Assembly (NCBI RefSeq): GCF_026319305.1
Contig: NZ_JAPDMV010000008.1
Span: 1 to 64,000, forward strand
Length of the DNA: 64,000 bases
From: Methylophaga sp. OBS4
GTDB lineage: Bacteria; Pseudomonadota; Gammaproteobacteria; Nitrosococcales; Methylophagaceae
Reading direction: 5' to 3'
Positions 29,404-36,927 of this stretch are shown one piece after another. The position numbers and the translations under genes are program-made. The notes beneath the pieces were generated by a model. It saw only the letters and a list, made by a program, of their open reading frames with translations, ran no database searches and had not been told where the DNA came from. Position 1 is the first letter of the stretch. Every line of letters starts with the position of its first letter.

Positions 29404-30024
29404 TTATTGCACTGCGAGCAATAAATTTAAAGCCAAAGTCACAAAAACCATACCGGCGATACGATGTAAATAAACCTGTGCTTTTGCTGATTGCCTGAGC
29501 CAGCTGCCAAGCCTGTCGGCGAGCATAGCGATACCACAAAAAATCACTAAAGCGATGGCACCAAAAACCGCGCCCAGCAGGAAAATCTGTGGGGCGATGG
29601 GACCGTAAAGCTGGCTGGCAAATTGTGGCAGAAACGCCAGGAAAAAAATCGAAACCTTGGGGTTGCTGACATTCATAATGATACCGCGCAGATACAAAGC
29701 CCTCGCTGGCAATAACGCGCTGCCACTATTCAGGCTTTGTGGCTGACTGTTAAAAGCCTGCCAGCCCAGATAAAGCAAATACCCTGCACCGGCAACTTTC
29801 AGTGCCGTAAAAGCCAGTTCGGAAGTTTGAAACAGCGTTGCCACACCTAAAGCGACGATACTGGTGTGAAAAATCAGCCCGGTACATAAACCCAATGTGA
29901 TAAGCACCCCGCTGCGTTTGCCATACAACATCGATTGAGTCAGAACAAAAATATTATCCGGCCCCGGGGCAATGCTCAGCAGTGCCGAGGCGATGATAAA
30001 AGGTAAAAAAGTCTCGATTGGCAT
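29404..30024 (-). CDS. LysE/RhtB-family exporter
   Basis: The 206-residue inner-membrane protein has six hydrophobic segments and the LysE signature SIAPGPDNIFVLTQSMLYGK-like N-terminus (LSIAPGPDNIFVL). Further family marks are GLCTGLIFHTSIVALGVA, YLLYLGWQAF, and MNVSNPKVSIFFLAFLPQF. It would export an amino acid or a similar amine by proton antiport. The substrate is not predictable. It is a single gene downstream of the fae terminator. Confidence 0.88.
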   Translation of the reverse strand: MPIETFLPFIIASALLSIAPGPDNIFVLTQSMLYGKRSGVLITLGLCTGLIFHTSIVALGVATLFQTSELAFTALKVAGAGYLLYLGWQAFNSQPQSLNSGSALLPARALYLRGIIMNVSNPKVSIFFLAFLPQFASQLYGPIAPQIFLLGAVFGAIALVIFCGIAMLADRLGSWLRQSAKAQVYLHRIAGMVFVTLALNLLLAVQ

Positions 30025-30071
30025 CGGTTTAAATTACAGGGTTTCACTGACTTAAACCAAACACTAGATAT

Positions 30072-30107
30072 GAAAAAGCCCATCTCCACTGTCCGCGAAG
30101 ATGGGCT
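30072..30107 (-). terminator. Terminator after the fae homologue
   Basis: A 9-bp stem (AGCCCATCT / AGATGGGCT) is followed on the minus strand by TTTTTCATA. It lies 22 bases past the stop codon of the fae homologue and separates it from the lysE-type gene. Confidence 0.9.
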
Positions 30108-30128
30108 CAAGTTCATCACAGACTCAGT

Positions 30129-30680
30129 TTACCACTGAGATTCACCGGTTGCAGGATCGTACATTTCATGATGGATCTTGTTACGGTTTGCGATCAGCTC
30201 ATCAATTGTTGGTGAGCTTGTCATGGCACGTTGGATAGCCAGTTTCATCGCTTCATAGTTGGTGCGATACAGATCTTTACGATCCACATCCGGGTTAGCG
30301 GCGGCATCAGGTGCAATCCAAACCATCGCGACGATACAAAGATCATCAGCGTGCTCTTTAGGAATCACACCTTCAATTACACTATCCAATACCGCATCAG
30401 CAATCGCTGACTGTACAGGCCCGCCGAACAGCTCGACATAAGCGCTGGATTTAATCGTGACTTTCGGCACGATCATGGTGGCAGGTTTGACCTGTTGATT
30501 AGTGGCACGAATGGCAAACATACGGGTATGGCCTTCGGTTTGCCCCATCAGGTTAGCAAAGGCATGGCCTGCTGGTCCCTTAACGCTGCCAATCAAAATT
30601 TCAGGCATTGCATCGGTGCCTTGATCCTCGCTCGCAAACACGGTTGCTTCAGCGGTTCTAAACCATACTGGTTCTGACAT
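30129..30680 (-). CDS. Formaldehyde-activating enzyme (Fae) homologue, divergent
   Basis: The 183-residue product aligns with Fae along its length: EILIGSVKGPAGHAFANLMG, KPATMIVPKVTIKS, FGGPVQSAIADAVLDSVIEG and IPKEHADDLCIVAMVWI, then the strong ending NYEAMKLAIQRAM. Fae condenses formaldehyde with tetrahydromethanopterin. At the position of the His proposed as general acid in the M. extorquens enzyme (N-E-V-A-H-I-D-L) this protein reads T-D-A-M-P-E-I-L, so the His is missing. It may be a Fae2/Fae3-like paralogue with another role. GGAG precedes the start. A terminator-like hairpin lies directly upstream (30696-30724). Confidence 0.88.
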   Translation of the reverse strand: MSEPVWFRTAEATVFASEDQGTDAMPEILIGSVKGPAGHAFANLMGQTEGHTRMFAIRATNQQVKPATMIVPKVTIKSSAYVELFGGPVQSAIADAVLDSVIEGVIPKEHADDLCIVAMVWIAPDAAANPDVDRKDLYRTNYEAMKLAIQRAMTSSPTIDELIANRNKIHHEMYDPATGESQW

Positions 30681-30695
30681 ATTTCACTCCGGAAA

Positions 30696-30724
30696 AATAA
30701 AAAAAGCGGGCCATTCTATGCCCG
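30696..30724 (-). terminator. Terminator-like hairpin just upstream of the fae homologue
   Basis: On the minus strand CGGGC-(8-base loop)-GCCCG is followed by a run of seven T. It ends only 16 bases before the fae start codon and directly before its ribosome site. It may be the end of the arsJ transcript, which stops 100 bases earlier. Alternatively it is an attenuator in the fae leader. Confidence 0.65.
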
Positions 30725-30827
30725 TTTCAAGCGGACTCACAAGTATTAAATGATCTTGGCTTAGTCGGGGTGAGGTTGGAATGATCCAGAATGATTAAGC
30801 CAAAAGGATCAGACGCATTTTGTGCAC

Positions 30828-32051
30828 TCATCGCCCTACTCCTATTATTGATGCAGGTGGCAGACGCAGGGAGAGCACGCCGGCAGCAACGACAAAAATG
30901 CCGGACCAGATCAGGCAGCCAATTAAGCCTTGCGTCTGATAAATCAGACCTGACAGTACCGTGCCGGCAAGCCGACCGCCGGCGTTGGCCATGTAGTAAA
31001 AGCCGACATTCATTGAAACCTTGTCGCGTTCCGACCAGGCGACAATTAAATAGGAATGGAGCGCCGAGTTGATGGCAAACACTACCCCGAAGATGATCAA
31101 GCCGGTGATAAGTAAAAGTTGTGGCTGTAGCTCGAGATGTAAACCAAGGGCGATAAGTACGGGTAAAAAAGCCAGGGTAAAAACCCAGAACCTGGCTGTG
31201 TTGCCATCCGGCCCTTTGCCATGATGGCTGTGACGGATGAGCCGAGGTGCGCAGGCTTGTACCAGGCCGTAACCGATGACCCAAAGCGCCAGAAAACCGC
31301 CCACTTCCATAAAACTCCAGTCAAAAACGGAGTACAGATAAACAGGCAATGCCACCACGAACCAGACATCACGCGCCCCAAACAGGAAAAAACGTGCGGC
31401 CGACAGCCAGTTAATGGCTGGTGTTTTGGAAAATACCTGGGCGAACTTGGGTTTGCTTTTTGATTTGCCCAGTTGCGACGGCAACAGCGTCATAGTGATC
31501 AGCATCACGACAAAAAGCCCTGCCGCCAGAACTGCCAAAGCACCGCGGAACCCGAGTGTTTGTAACAACATGGCCCCGACAAAGAACCCTACCCCTTTCA
31601 AGGCGTTCTTTGAGCCGGTCAAGACAGCTATCCATTTGAATAAGCGGGATTCACTCCCGTACGCAGGCAATAAGGTTTTGATACTGGCTTTGGCCGACAT
31701 CTTGTTCAGATCTTTGGCGATACCGGAGAGTGCCTGTGCAAACATGACATAAGCCACCGACAGCCAGGCGTCGGGCACCATAAGCATGCTCAGTGCCACC
31801 ACCTGCATACCCATGCCGATATGCATGGTCAGGTTCAGGCCGATACGTGAACCCAGCCAGCCTCCCACCAAATTGGTCACGATGCCGAAGATTTCGTAAA
31901 ACAAAAACAACATGGCGACTTCGAACGGCGTGTACCCCAACAGGTGGAAATACAACACCACCAGCATACGAATCGCGCCGTCGGTGAGGGTAAAGGCCCA
32001 GTAACCTCCGGTTACAATAAGATAATGTCGTAAGCCTTGTTCTAAAGACAT
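30828..32051 (-). CDS. arsJ: Organoarsenical efflux MFS transporter ArsJ
   Basis: The start at 32051 ([20 protein letters not shown]) fits ArsJ proteins and lies inside the end of the GAPDH gene (10-base overlap). The 407-residue chain has about 12 hydrophobic helices of the major facilitator fold. Family-typical stretches are [35 protein letters not shown] and [15 protein letters not shown]. ArsJ exports 1-arseno-3-phosphoglycerate formed by the neighbouring GAPDH from arsenate, after which it breaks down outside to arsenate. The gene order arsR-gapdh-arsJ supports the call strongly. Confidence 0.94.
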   Translation of the reverse strand: MSLEQGLRHYLIVTGGYWAFTLTDGAIRMLVVLYFHLLGYTPFEVAMLFLFYEIFGIVTNLVGGWLGSRIGLNLTMHIGMGMQVVALSMLMVPDAWLSVAYVMFAQALSGIAKDLNKMSAKASIKTLLPAYGSESRLFKWIAVLTGSKNALKGVGFFVGAMLLQTLGFRGALAVLAAGLFVVMLITMTLLPSQLGKSKSKPKFAQVFSKTPAINWLSAARFFLFGARDVWFVVALPVYLYSVFDWSFMEVGGFLALWVIGYGLVQACAPRLIRHSHHGKGPDGNTARFWVFTLAFLPVLIALGLHLELQPQLLLITGLIIFGVVFAINSALHSYLIVAWSERDKVSMNVGFYYMANAGGRLAGTVLSGLIYQTQGLIGCLIWSGIFVVAAGVLSLRLPPASIIGVGR

Positions 32052-33043
32052 TTTGCGACTTTCGCTGCCAATTCCATCATGCGGTTCACATAGCCCCACT
32101 CATTGTCATACCAGGCATAAATTTTGACCTGGGTCCCATCAATAACCATGGTGGAGAGCGCATCGATAATGGCGGATCGAGGATCATTAAGGTAATCAAC
32201 CGACACCAATGGCCGTTCTTCATAGCCAAGAATGTCTTTCAGTTCCCCTGTTGCTGCCTCCTTGAAATAAGCATTGATTTCTTGTTCCGTCACCGGGCGT
32301 GAGGCTTCGAAGACAAAATCTGTGAGCGAGGCATTCAACAAAGGAATACGCACGGCATGACCATTGAGCTTGCCGGTTAATTCAGGAAAAATTTTGGTAA
32401 TGGCTTTGGCCGAGCCCGTTGTGGTCGGGATCAGCGACTGGCTACACGCCCGGGCGCGGCGCAGATCCTTGTGGCCCTTATCGACAATGGTTTGCGTATT
32501 GGTAATGTCATGAATGGTCGTCATACAACCGTGGACTATGCCGACTTTCTCATGCATCACTTTAACAATAGGCGCGAGGCAGTTGGTGGTACACGATGCT
32601 GCAGTGAGTACGTGATGTTGCTCAGGATCGTAGAGATGGTCATTAACGCCATAGACGACATTCAAAGCCCCTTCGGTCGGTGCCGCCACAATCACCTTCT
32701 TTACGCCTTGTTCAAAATAGGCATTCAGGGTCTCCGGCTTTTTATGATGTTTGCCGGTCGCTTCGATGACAATGTCACAACCAGACCAGTCAGTGTCGGT
32801 TATTTCCTTGTCAGATGAATACTTGAGCGGCTTGCCATCAATAATTAACATGCCATCGCTGGCAGCCATTTCATGTTGCCAGGGGCCATGAATTGAATCG
32901 AACTCGAGCAAGTGAGCCGAGCCGGCGGCATCAATCGCAATCTCGTTGATCTGAACGATGTCATAATCTGTCTTGCCCCATGCGGCCCTGAAACCCAGGC
33001 GCCCCATGCGACCAAAACCATTGATGCCGACACGTATTGGCAT
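32042..33043 (-). CDS. Arsenic-operon glyceraldehyde-3-phosphate dehydrogenase
   Basis: The start at 33043 has AGGAG eight bases upstream and gives [20 protein letters not shown], the NAD-binding N-terminus. The 333-residue protein keeps the catalytic [11 protein letters not shown] with Cys, the [11 protein letters not shown] His region, and [12 protein letters not shown] at the C-terminus. Its place between arsR and arsJ marks it as the ars-type GAPDH. That enzyme uses arsenate in place of phosphate to form the unstable 1-arseno-3-phosphoglycerate for export. A role in central glycolysis cannot be excluded but is less likely. Confidence 0.95.
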   Translation of the reverse strand: MPIRVGINGFGRMGRLGFRAAWGKTDYDIVQINEIAIDAAGSAHLLEFDSIHGPWQHEMAASDGMLIIDGKPLKYSSDKEITDTDWSGCDIVIEATGKHHKKPETLNAYFEQGVKKVIVAAPTEGALNVVYGVNDHLYDPEQHHVLTAASCTTNCLAPIVKVMHEKVGIVHGCMTTIHDITNTQTIVDKGHKDLRRARACSQSLIPTTTGSAKAITKIFPELTGKLNGHAVRIPLLNASLTDFVFEASRPVTEQEINAYFKEAATGELKDILGYEERPLVSVDYLNDPRSAIIDALSTMVIDGTQVKIYAWYDNEWGYVNRMMELAAKVAKCL

Positions 33044-33115
33044 AGAGAACTCCTGCTTCCAATAGACCTCTTGCACCGCTGCAAGCAGTCTGATTTTTGA
33101 TAACTTGAAAGAACA

Positions 33116-33469
33116 TTACGCGCAACAGCTGGCACCCGGGCGGTCAGGCATAGCGTGCAAGGTAGTCAGATCTTCATAAAAAGGTGATTTTTTCTTGTTG
33201 GCCTCTGCTGTTGTTTCCAGCACTGCTTGCGCCCAGTTTCCCAGGTCAGGGTTAATGGAATAAAAAATCCATTGCCCCTTGCGACGATCGTTGACTATGC
33301 CGGCTTCTCTCAGTAACGCCAGATGACGGGAAATCATCGGCTGGGCGAGCGCCAGCGCATGGGTCAACTCGCAGACACACAACTCGCCTTCAAGCTGCAA
33401 CAACATCAGGCAACGCAAGCGTATCTCGTTAGACAAGGCGGAAAATAGAGTATTGGCTTCGATTTTCAT
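33116..33469 (-). CDS. arsR: ArsR-family arsenic-sensing repressor
   Basis: The 117-residue protein is a winged-helix ArsR: LSNEIRLRCLMLLQLEGELC, the arsenite site ELCVCEL with Cys31 and Cys33 in helix alpha-3, the recognition helix QPMISRHLALLREAG, and a wing RRKGQWIFYSIN. The C-terminus ends CCA, an extra vicinal Cys pair common in ArsR. It represses the operon until As(III) binds. It is first gene of the arsR-gapdh-arsJ unit, with the likely operator directly upstream. Confidence 0.95.
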   Translation of the reverse strand: MKIEANTLFSALSNEIRLRCLMLLQLEGELCVCELTHALALAQPMISRHLALLREAGIVNDRRKGQWIFYSINPDLGNWAQAVLETTAEANKKKSPFYEDLTTLHAMPDRPGASCCA

Positions 33470-33477
33470 TGGCCGAC

Positions 33478-33501
33478 AATATATGAAAAATCGTATATAC
33501 G
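33478..33501 (-). promoter_or_regulatory. Probable ArsR operator
   Basis: The imperfect palindrome AATATATGAAAAATCGTATA (arms TATATG / CGTATATA type, A/T core) lies 9-32 bases before the arsR start. It resembles the ATATATG-N-CATATAT-like operators of ArsR repressors. The following TATATACGG could also supply the -10 region. Confidence 0.65.
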
Positions 33502-33607
33502 GTCAAGAGCATATTAAAAAGTGACCCTCCTGCAGGCTCCTATTCGATACTATTTTTATGGGGTTCAATAGAGGCAGATCCCAGATTGCTGTTTCCGTGA
33601 GAACACA

Positions 33608-33637
33608 AAAAAAAAACCGGCCATCGCCGGTTTTTTT
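33608..33637 (-). terminator. Terminator after the glycine-zipper lipoprotein
   Basis: The 6-bp stem ACCGGC/GCCGGT has a 4-base loop and is followed on the minus strand by ten T. It lies 25 bases past the lipoprotein stop codon. Confidence 0.92.
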
Positions 33638-33662
33638 GAATCAATCCGTTTGAAAATGATCT

Positions 33663-34112
33663 CTACTGGTTAATCCACTCACCACGTGCGTTACGGCAAG
33701 CGGTGCCTTTGATAACATCGCGTTGGCCGTCGATGTATGCATCCATCTCATATTCGCGGCACGGCGCACTGGCAGTCTCATAAGTCCGCGTCGGTGTAAC
33801 ACTGTACCGCGCACCTGAGTCCGGATTGTGCCAGGTGTTTGTTCTGCCTGTAGGATAGGATTCCAGCGTATCGGCAGCTCGCCGGCGGTCCAGTTCATCC
33901 ATTTCAGCACCGATATGGCCACCGATAATCGCGCCCAATAAAGTACCGCCAATAATGGCAGCAGTCCGTCCGGTGCCACCACCGACATTCGCGCCAAGTA
34001 CCCCACCGGCCACACCACCGGCAGCTGTGCCAACAGTCTGCCTGTCAGCGGTACAACCAACCAACGCCATAGATAGTGTCGCAGCAACTACTGTAGTCAT
34101 TACCTTTTTCAT
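33663..34112 (-). CDS. Glycine-zipper outer-membrane lipoprotein
   Basis: The 149-residue product has a lipoprotein signal (MKKVMTTVVAATLSMALVGC, lipobox LVGC). A glycine zipper follows (AAGGVAGGVLGANVGGGTGR, then IIGGTLLGAIIGGHIG), and a C-terminal domain reads TWHNPDSGARYSVTPTRTYE and CREYEMDAYIDGQRDVIKGTACR. This is the layout of Rickettsia 17-kDa-antigen-like and RT0821/Lpp1805-type surface proteins. It is likely anchored in the outer membrane, and the role is unknown. It is monocistronic with a strong terminator. Confidence 0.87.
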   Translation of the reverse strand: MKKVMTTVVAATLSMALVGCTADRQTVGTAAGGVAGGVLGANVGGGTGRTAAIIGGTLLGAIIGGHIGAEMDELDRRRAADTLESYPTGRTNTWHNPDSGARYSVTPTRTYETASAPCREYEMDAYIDGQRDVIKGTACRNARGEWINQ

Positions 34113-34274
34113 AGCGTTTCCTTTTAAGCTTGGTCATTGATGACTATTAGACACAACTTTAGTTTTCAGGTTCATGGGATACTTCCCCCTAAAAATAGCT
34201 GGGACGGAGTAAAGCAAATGCGTTTGCTTGCTAGAGTTGCGGTCTTTTAGCTGGTGGGACGCGCCAGCCTGTTA

Positions 34275-34976
34275 TCACTGATTTAGCGGGGCCAGCCATT
34301 GAGTACCGCCCAAACGGCGCTGTTGTTCAAGATTCCAACTTGCACGCTCACGTAAATGTTGGGCAGGTCTGGCCGGATCGTAATTTAACGGGCTGGGCAA
34401 GCATGAAGCCAGCAAGGCAGACTGCATCGGTGTCAGTTGTGAGGCCGGTTTACCAAAGTGATATTGGCTGGCGGCTTCCAGCCCGAACACACCCTCACCC
34501 CACTCGGCAATATTCAAATACACTTCCAGAATGCGTTGTTTGCCCCAGGTCAGTTCAATCAGCATGGTAAGCCAGACTTCCAGCCCTTTCCGCAGCCAGC
34601 TGCGGCCGGTCCAGAGATACACATTCTTGGCAACCTGTTGACTGATGGTGCTGGCGCCTCGCAACTGACCGCCGTTTCCTGCCGTTCGCAGCACTTTGAT
34701 AATGGCATCGACATCAAAGCCCTGATGCAATGGAAAACGCTGATCTTCTGAGGTAATAACGGCAAGGGCTGCCTGTTTTGGAATCTCATCCCAGCTCAGC
34801 CAGGTCTGACGCAATCTGAAATATTCATCACCGGCATGCAACCAGCGATCCGCCATGACCATGGTGAGCGGCGGGTTGAGCCAGCGAAACGGTACAACCA
34901 CTAACAGGCTGAGCACGATCACGGTCAGCATTAGCAGCAGCAAATATCGAATTATCAGGCGTCTGAGTTTTTTCAC
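34275..34976 (-). CDS. mtgA: Monofunctional peptidoglycan glycosyltransferase
   Basis: The 233-residue protein has one N-terminal membrane anchor (residues about 8-28) and the GT51 domain: TSEDQRFPLHQGFDVDAI (catalytic Glu), RGASTISQQVAKNVYLW, RKGLEVWLTMLIELTWGKQRILEVYLN, and GVFGLEAASQYHFGKPA. No transpeptidase domain follows, as expected for MtgA. It polymerises lipid II in the periplasm. It is a single gene. Confidence 0.96.
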   Translation of the reverse strand: MKKLRRLIIRYLLLLMLTVIVLSLLVVVPFRWLNPPLTMVMADRWLHAGDEYFRLRQTWLSWDEIPKQAALAVITSEDQRFPLHQGFDVDAIIKVLRTAGNGGQLRGASTISQQVAKNVYLWTGRSWLRKGLEVWLTMLIELTWGKQRILEVYLNIAEWGEGVFGLEAASQYHFGKPASQLTPMQSALLASCLPSPLNYDPARPAQHLRERASWNLEQQRRLGGTQWLAPLNQ

Positions 34977-35141
34977 AGGCCGATCGTACCAGAACTGTAA
35001 AACATGTACCTTTTCTCAATTCACTGGCTTGGTGAGGTTTATGTTTAATTATTGTGACTTTCAATATCGATTTTTGTAGTATTCCAATAAACACAAGGCT
35101 TAAGGCACTTAAATCTGTCACATCAACGGAACGGGTAAATA

Positions 35142-35469
35142 ATGAAAAAAATATTCCTCGCTACCATTCTGGTCGCCCTTGTTGGCTGCACCACTGCTTC
35201 ACCAAAACAGTACTACCGCGCTGCCGGTGAAGCTGAGCAACTGGAAATAGCCGGCAGGTTCAACCAAATCACTTTTGAGCATAATGTATTGGTTAACGGT
35301 GAAACCGTAGTGACCGGCAGCTTACCCTATAACTATGATGATGCCAGTTTCGATGGTGTCTATCTATGGTGACACGGCTGTCACCTCTGATTGCCACTGG
35401 CAATCGAAAACCGACCTTGCCTGTCTGGTAAAAATAAATGGTGAAATGGCCGCTACGCTGACTTTCTAA
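35142..35469 (+). pseudogene. Small lipoprotein gene broken by a 4-bp duplication
   Basis: The first 76 codons read a lipoprotein (MKKIFLATILVALVGC, lipobox LVGC) and stop at 35372. A second frame continues from about 35361 as GDTAVTSDCHWQSKTDLACL then VKINGEMAATLTF to a stop at 35469. The frames join cleanly if one CTAT of the tandem CTATCTAT at 35360-35367 is removed, giving ...FDGVYGDTAVTSDC. I read this as one roughly 107-residue secreted protein, with Cys pair, interrupted by a 4-bp duplication. It could be a real mutation, a phase-variable site or a sequencing error. The function is unknown. Confidence 0.75.
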
Positions 35470-35493
35470 GTCGGCGGGCATCTCTAGGGGCGG

Positions 35494-35952
35494 TTAAAGA
35501 TCTTCCAGCCGATTGGCGCTTTGCGATATCCGCATCGCTTCATGATCCTCGACGTCAAGCAACTGTTTTAACAGCTCTTTTTCCGACTCCACCGGCGCCC
35601 TGTCATACAGGTCTTGATACAAGTCAATCACTTGTTCGTGCAGTTGGGTCACCGTCTCCATGATTTGCTTTGTATCCAGTTTAGAAAAAGGTACGTCACT
35701 GTGTTTGTGCTTGATAACCGGGTGTTTGTCGAGATATTCATAACACCAGGTATTCAGTGCATTGAGATTGGCCGTTCTTTCAAATTCGGCAACCATGTTT
35801 TCCAATGTTTTTTCATGCGTGGCAAGATAGCCGAGTAATAACTTTGCGCGGGCATTTTCATTTTTGTCAGTGCAATCTTTCAGACACGCTGCAAGCTCAT
35901 GATGAAAGTGTACCGTCCATTCCAGAATGTCTTTTATGCTTTCGACTTGCAT
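35494..35952 (-). CDS. Helical cytosolic protein at the end of the copper operon
   Basis: The 152-residue protein is all helical with ferritin-like spacing of acidic and His residues: LEWTVHFHHELAACLKDC, LATHEKTLENMVAEFERT, TQLHEQVIDLYQDLYD and LLDVEDHEAMRIS. It has no signal peptide. I do not recognise a defined family. A four-helix-bundle fold and metal binding are guesses from the pattern. It follows copB by 33 bases on the same strand, so it is likely co-transcribed with copA-copB. Confidence 0.65.
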   Translation of the reverse strand: MQVESIKDILEWTVHFHHELAACLKDCTDKNENARAKLLLGYLATHEKTLENMVAEFERTANLNALNTWCYEYLDKHPVIKHKHSDVPFSKLDTKQIMETVTQLHEQVIDLYQDLYDRAPVESEKELLKQLLDVEDHEAMRISQSANRLEDL

Positions 35953-35985
35953 GTTAATCCCCTATCGCTTTATGAAAGTGCTTTT

Positions 35986-36894
35986 CTAAAACCAGAATCT
36001 CAAGCCGATAACAAGGCTGGTGTCATTTGGGTCTTCTCCCCTGGCCAGGGTCAGATCTTTGGTATCACCAAACTGATTATTCCATTCAACCCCGATATAA
36101 GGGGCAAACTCGCGTCTGAATTCATAACGCAGCCTGATTCCGGCACTGATGTCAGACAAACCGCTTCCCAGGCCACGCGCCTTGTCATCTTTGCCGTAGA
36201 CATTTGCCTCGATGCGCGGTTGAAGGATCAATTTTTGGGTAAACAATAATTCATATTCTGCTTCAAATCGAAGCGCGGTGCGCCCGGCCTCGCCGATATA
36301 GGCTGCGGCATCCACTTCAAACCAATAAGGCGCAAGTCCTTGTAGGCCAAATGCCAGCCAGGTGCGGTCAGGATCGGCGCCGCTATCGTATCTGACACCT
36401 AATTGCGTGTCCCAAAATGCGGTAAGGGCATGCCCCCAGAGCAATTCAGTCCTGGCTTGCTGCAATCTGTCGTTGTCAATCTCTCCTTCGGCTTTTAATA
36501 CTGCTCGATCGTAATCTCTACCATACCAGGCTTGTAAATCGTAATCAGCAGACGTGTTGCCATCTGTTCTGGCCAGTTCCAAACGATCTACCAGTAGTGA
36601 TGCAAAATGATGTTCATCCGCAAAGACCGGCCGGGGCATATCACCAAAATCGTAACCATCGGAATAAGCGTGTGGATCGCGCGCGTCTGCGGGCGGCGCA
36701 CCACCCTGCATGGATGACATCGTAGGCTCCATATCTTGCCCATCCGGGGTGGTTTGAGGTTGCATGGTGTCACCGTGTTCCATTTGCGAATGGTCCATCT
36801 GATCCCTGCTGGATTCTTGTTCTCCCGCCATAACAAACAGCGTATTGATGATAAGTGCTATAAAAAGGCCCCAACCGGTGTTTGTCTTGTTCAT
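35986..36894 (-). CDS. copB: Copper resistance outer-membrane protein CopB
   Basis: The 302-residue protein has a signal peptide (cleavage near VMAGEQ). A Met/His/Asp-rich low-complexity part follows (MDHSQMEHGDTMQPQ, MEPTMSSMQGG), and then the CopB beta-barrel domain: LLVDRLELARTDG, LKAEGEIDNDRLQQARTELL, RTALRFEAEYELLFTQKLIL and the C-terminal ...SLVIGLRFWF with the terminal Phe of outer-membrane proteins. It would bind copper and sit in the outer membrane. It lies 33 bases downstream of copA. Confidence 0.95.
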   Translation of the reverse strand: MNKTNTGWGLFIALIINTLFVMAGEQESSRDQMDHSQMEHGDTMQPQTTPDGQDMEPTMSSMQGGAPPADARDPHAYSDGYDFGDMPRPVFADEHHFASLLVDRLELARTDGNTSADYDLQAWYGRDYDRAVLKAEGEIDNDRLQQARTELLWGHALTAFWDTQLGVRYDSGADPDRTWLAFGLQGLAPYWFEVDAAAYIGEAGRTALRFEAEYELLFTQKLILQPRIEANVYGKDDKARGLGSGLSDISAGIRLRYEFRREFAPYIGVEWNNQFGDTKDLTLARGEDPNDTSLVIGLRFWF

Positions 36895-36927
36895 CGGTAG
36901 ATGTCCTGTAATTGATTAAAGGCTGAC

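Noticed and set aside
30727-31284. A 185-codon open frame overlapping the end of arsJ
   Set aside because: It shares the strand with arsJ but reads another frame, with no known domain and a His/Arg/Ser-rich composition.
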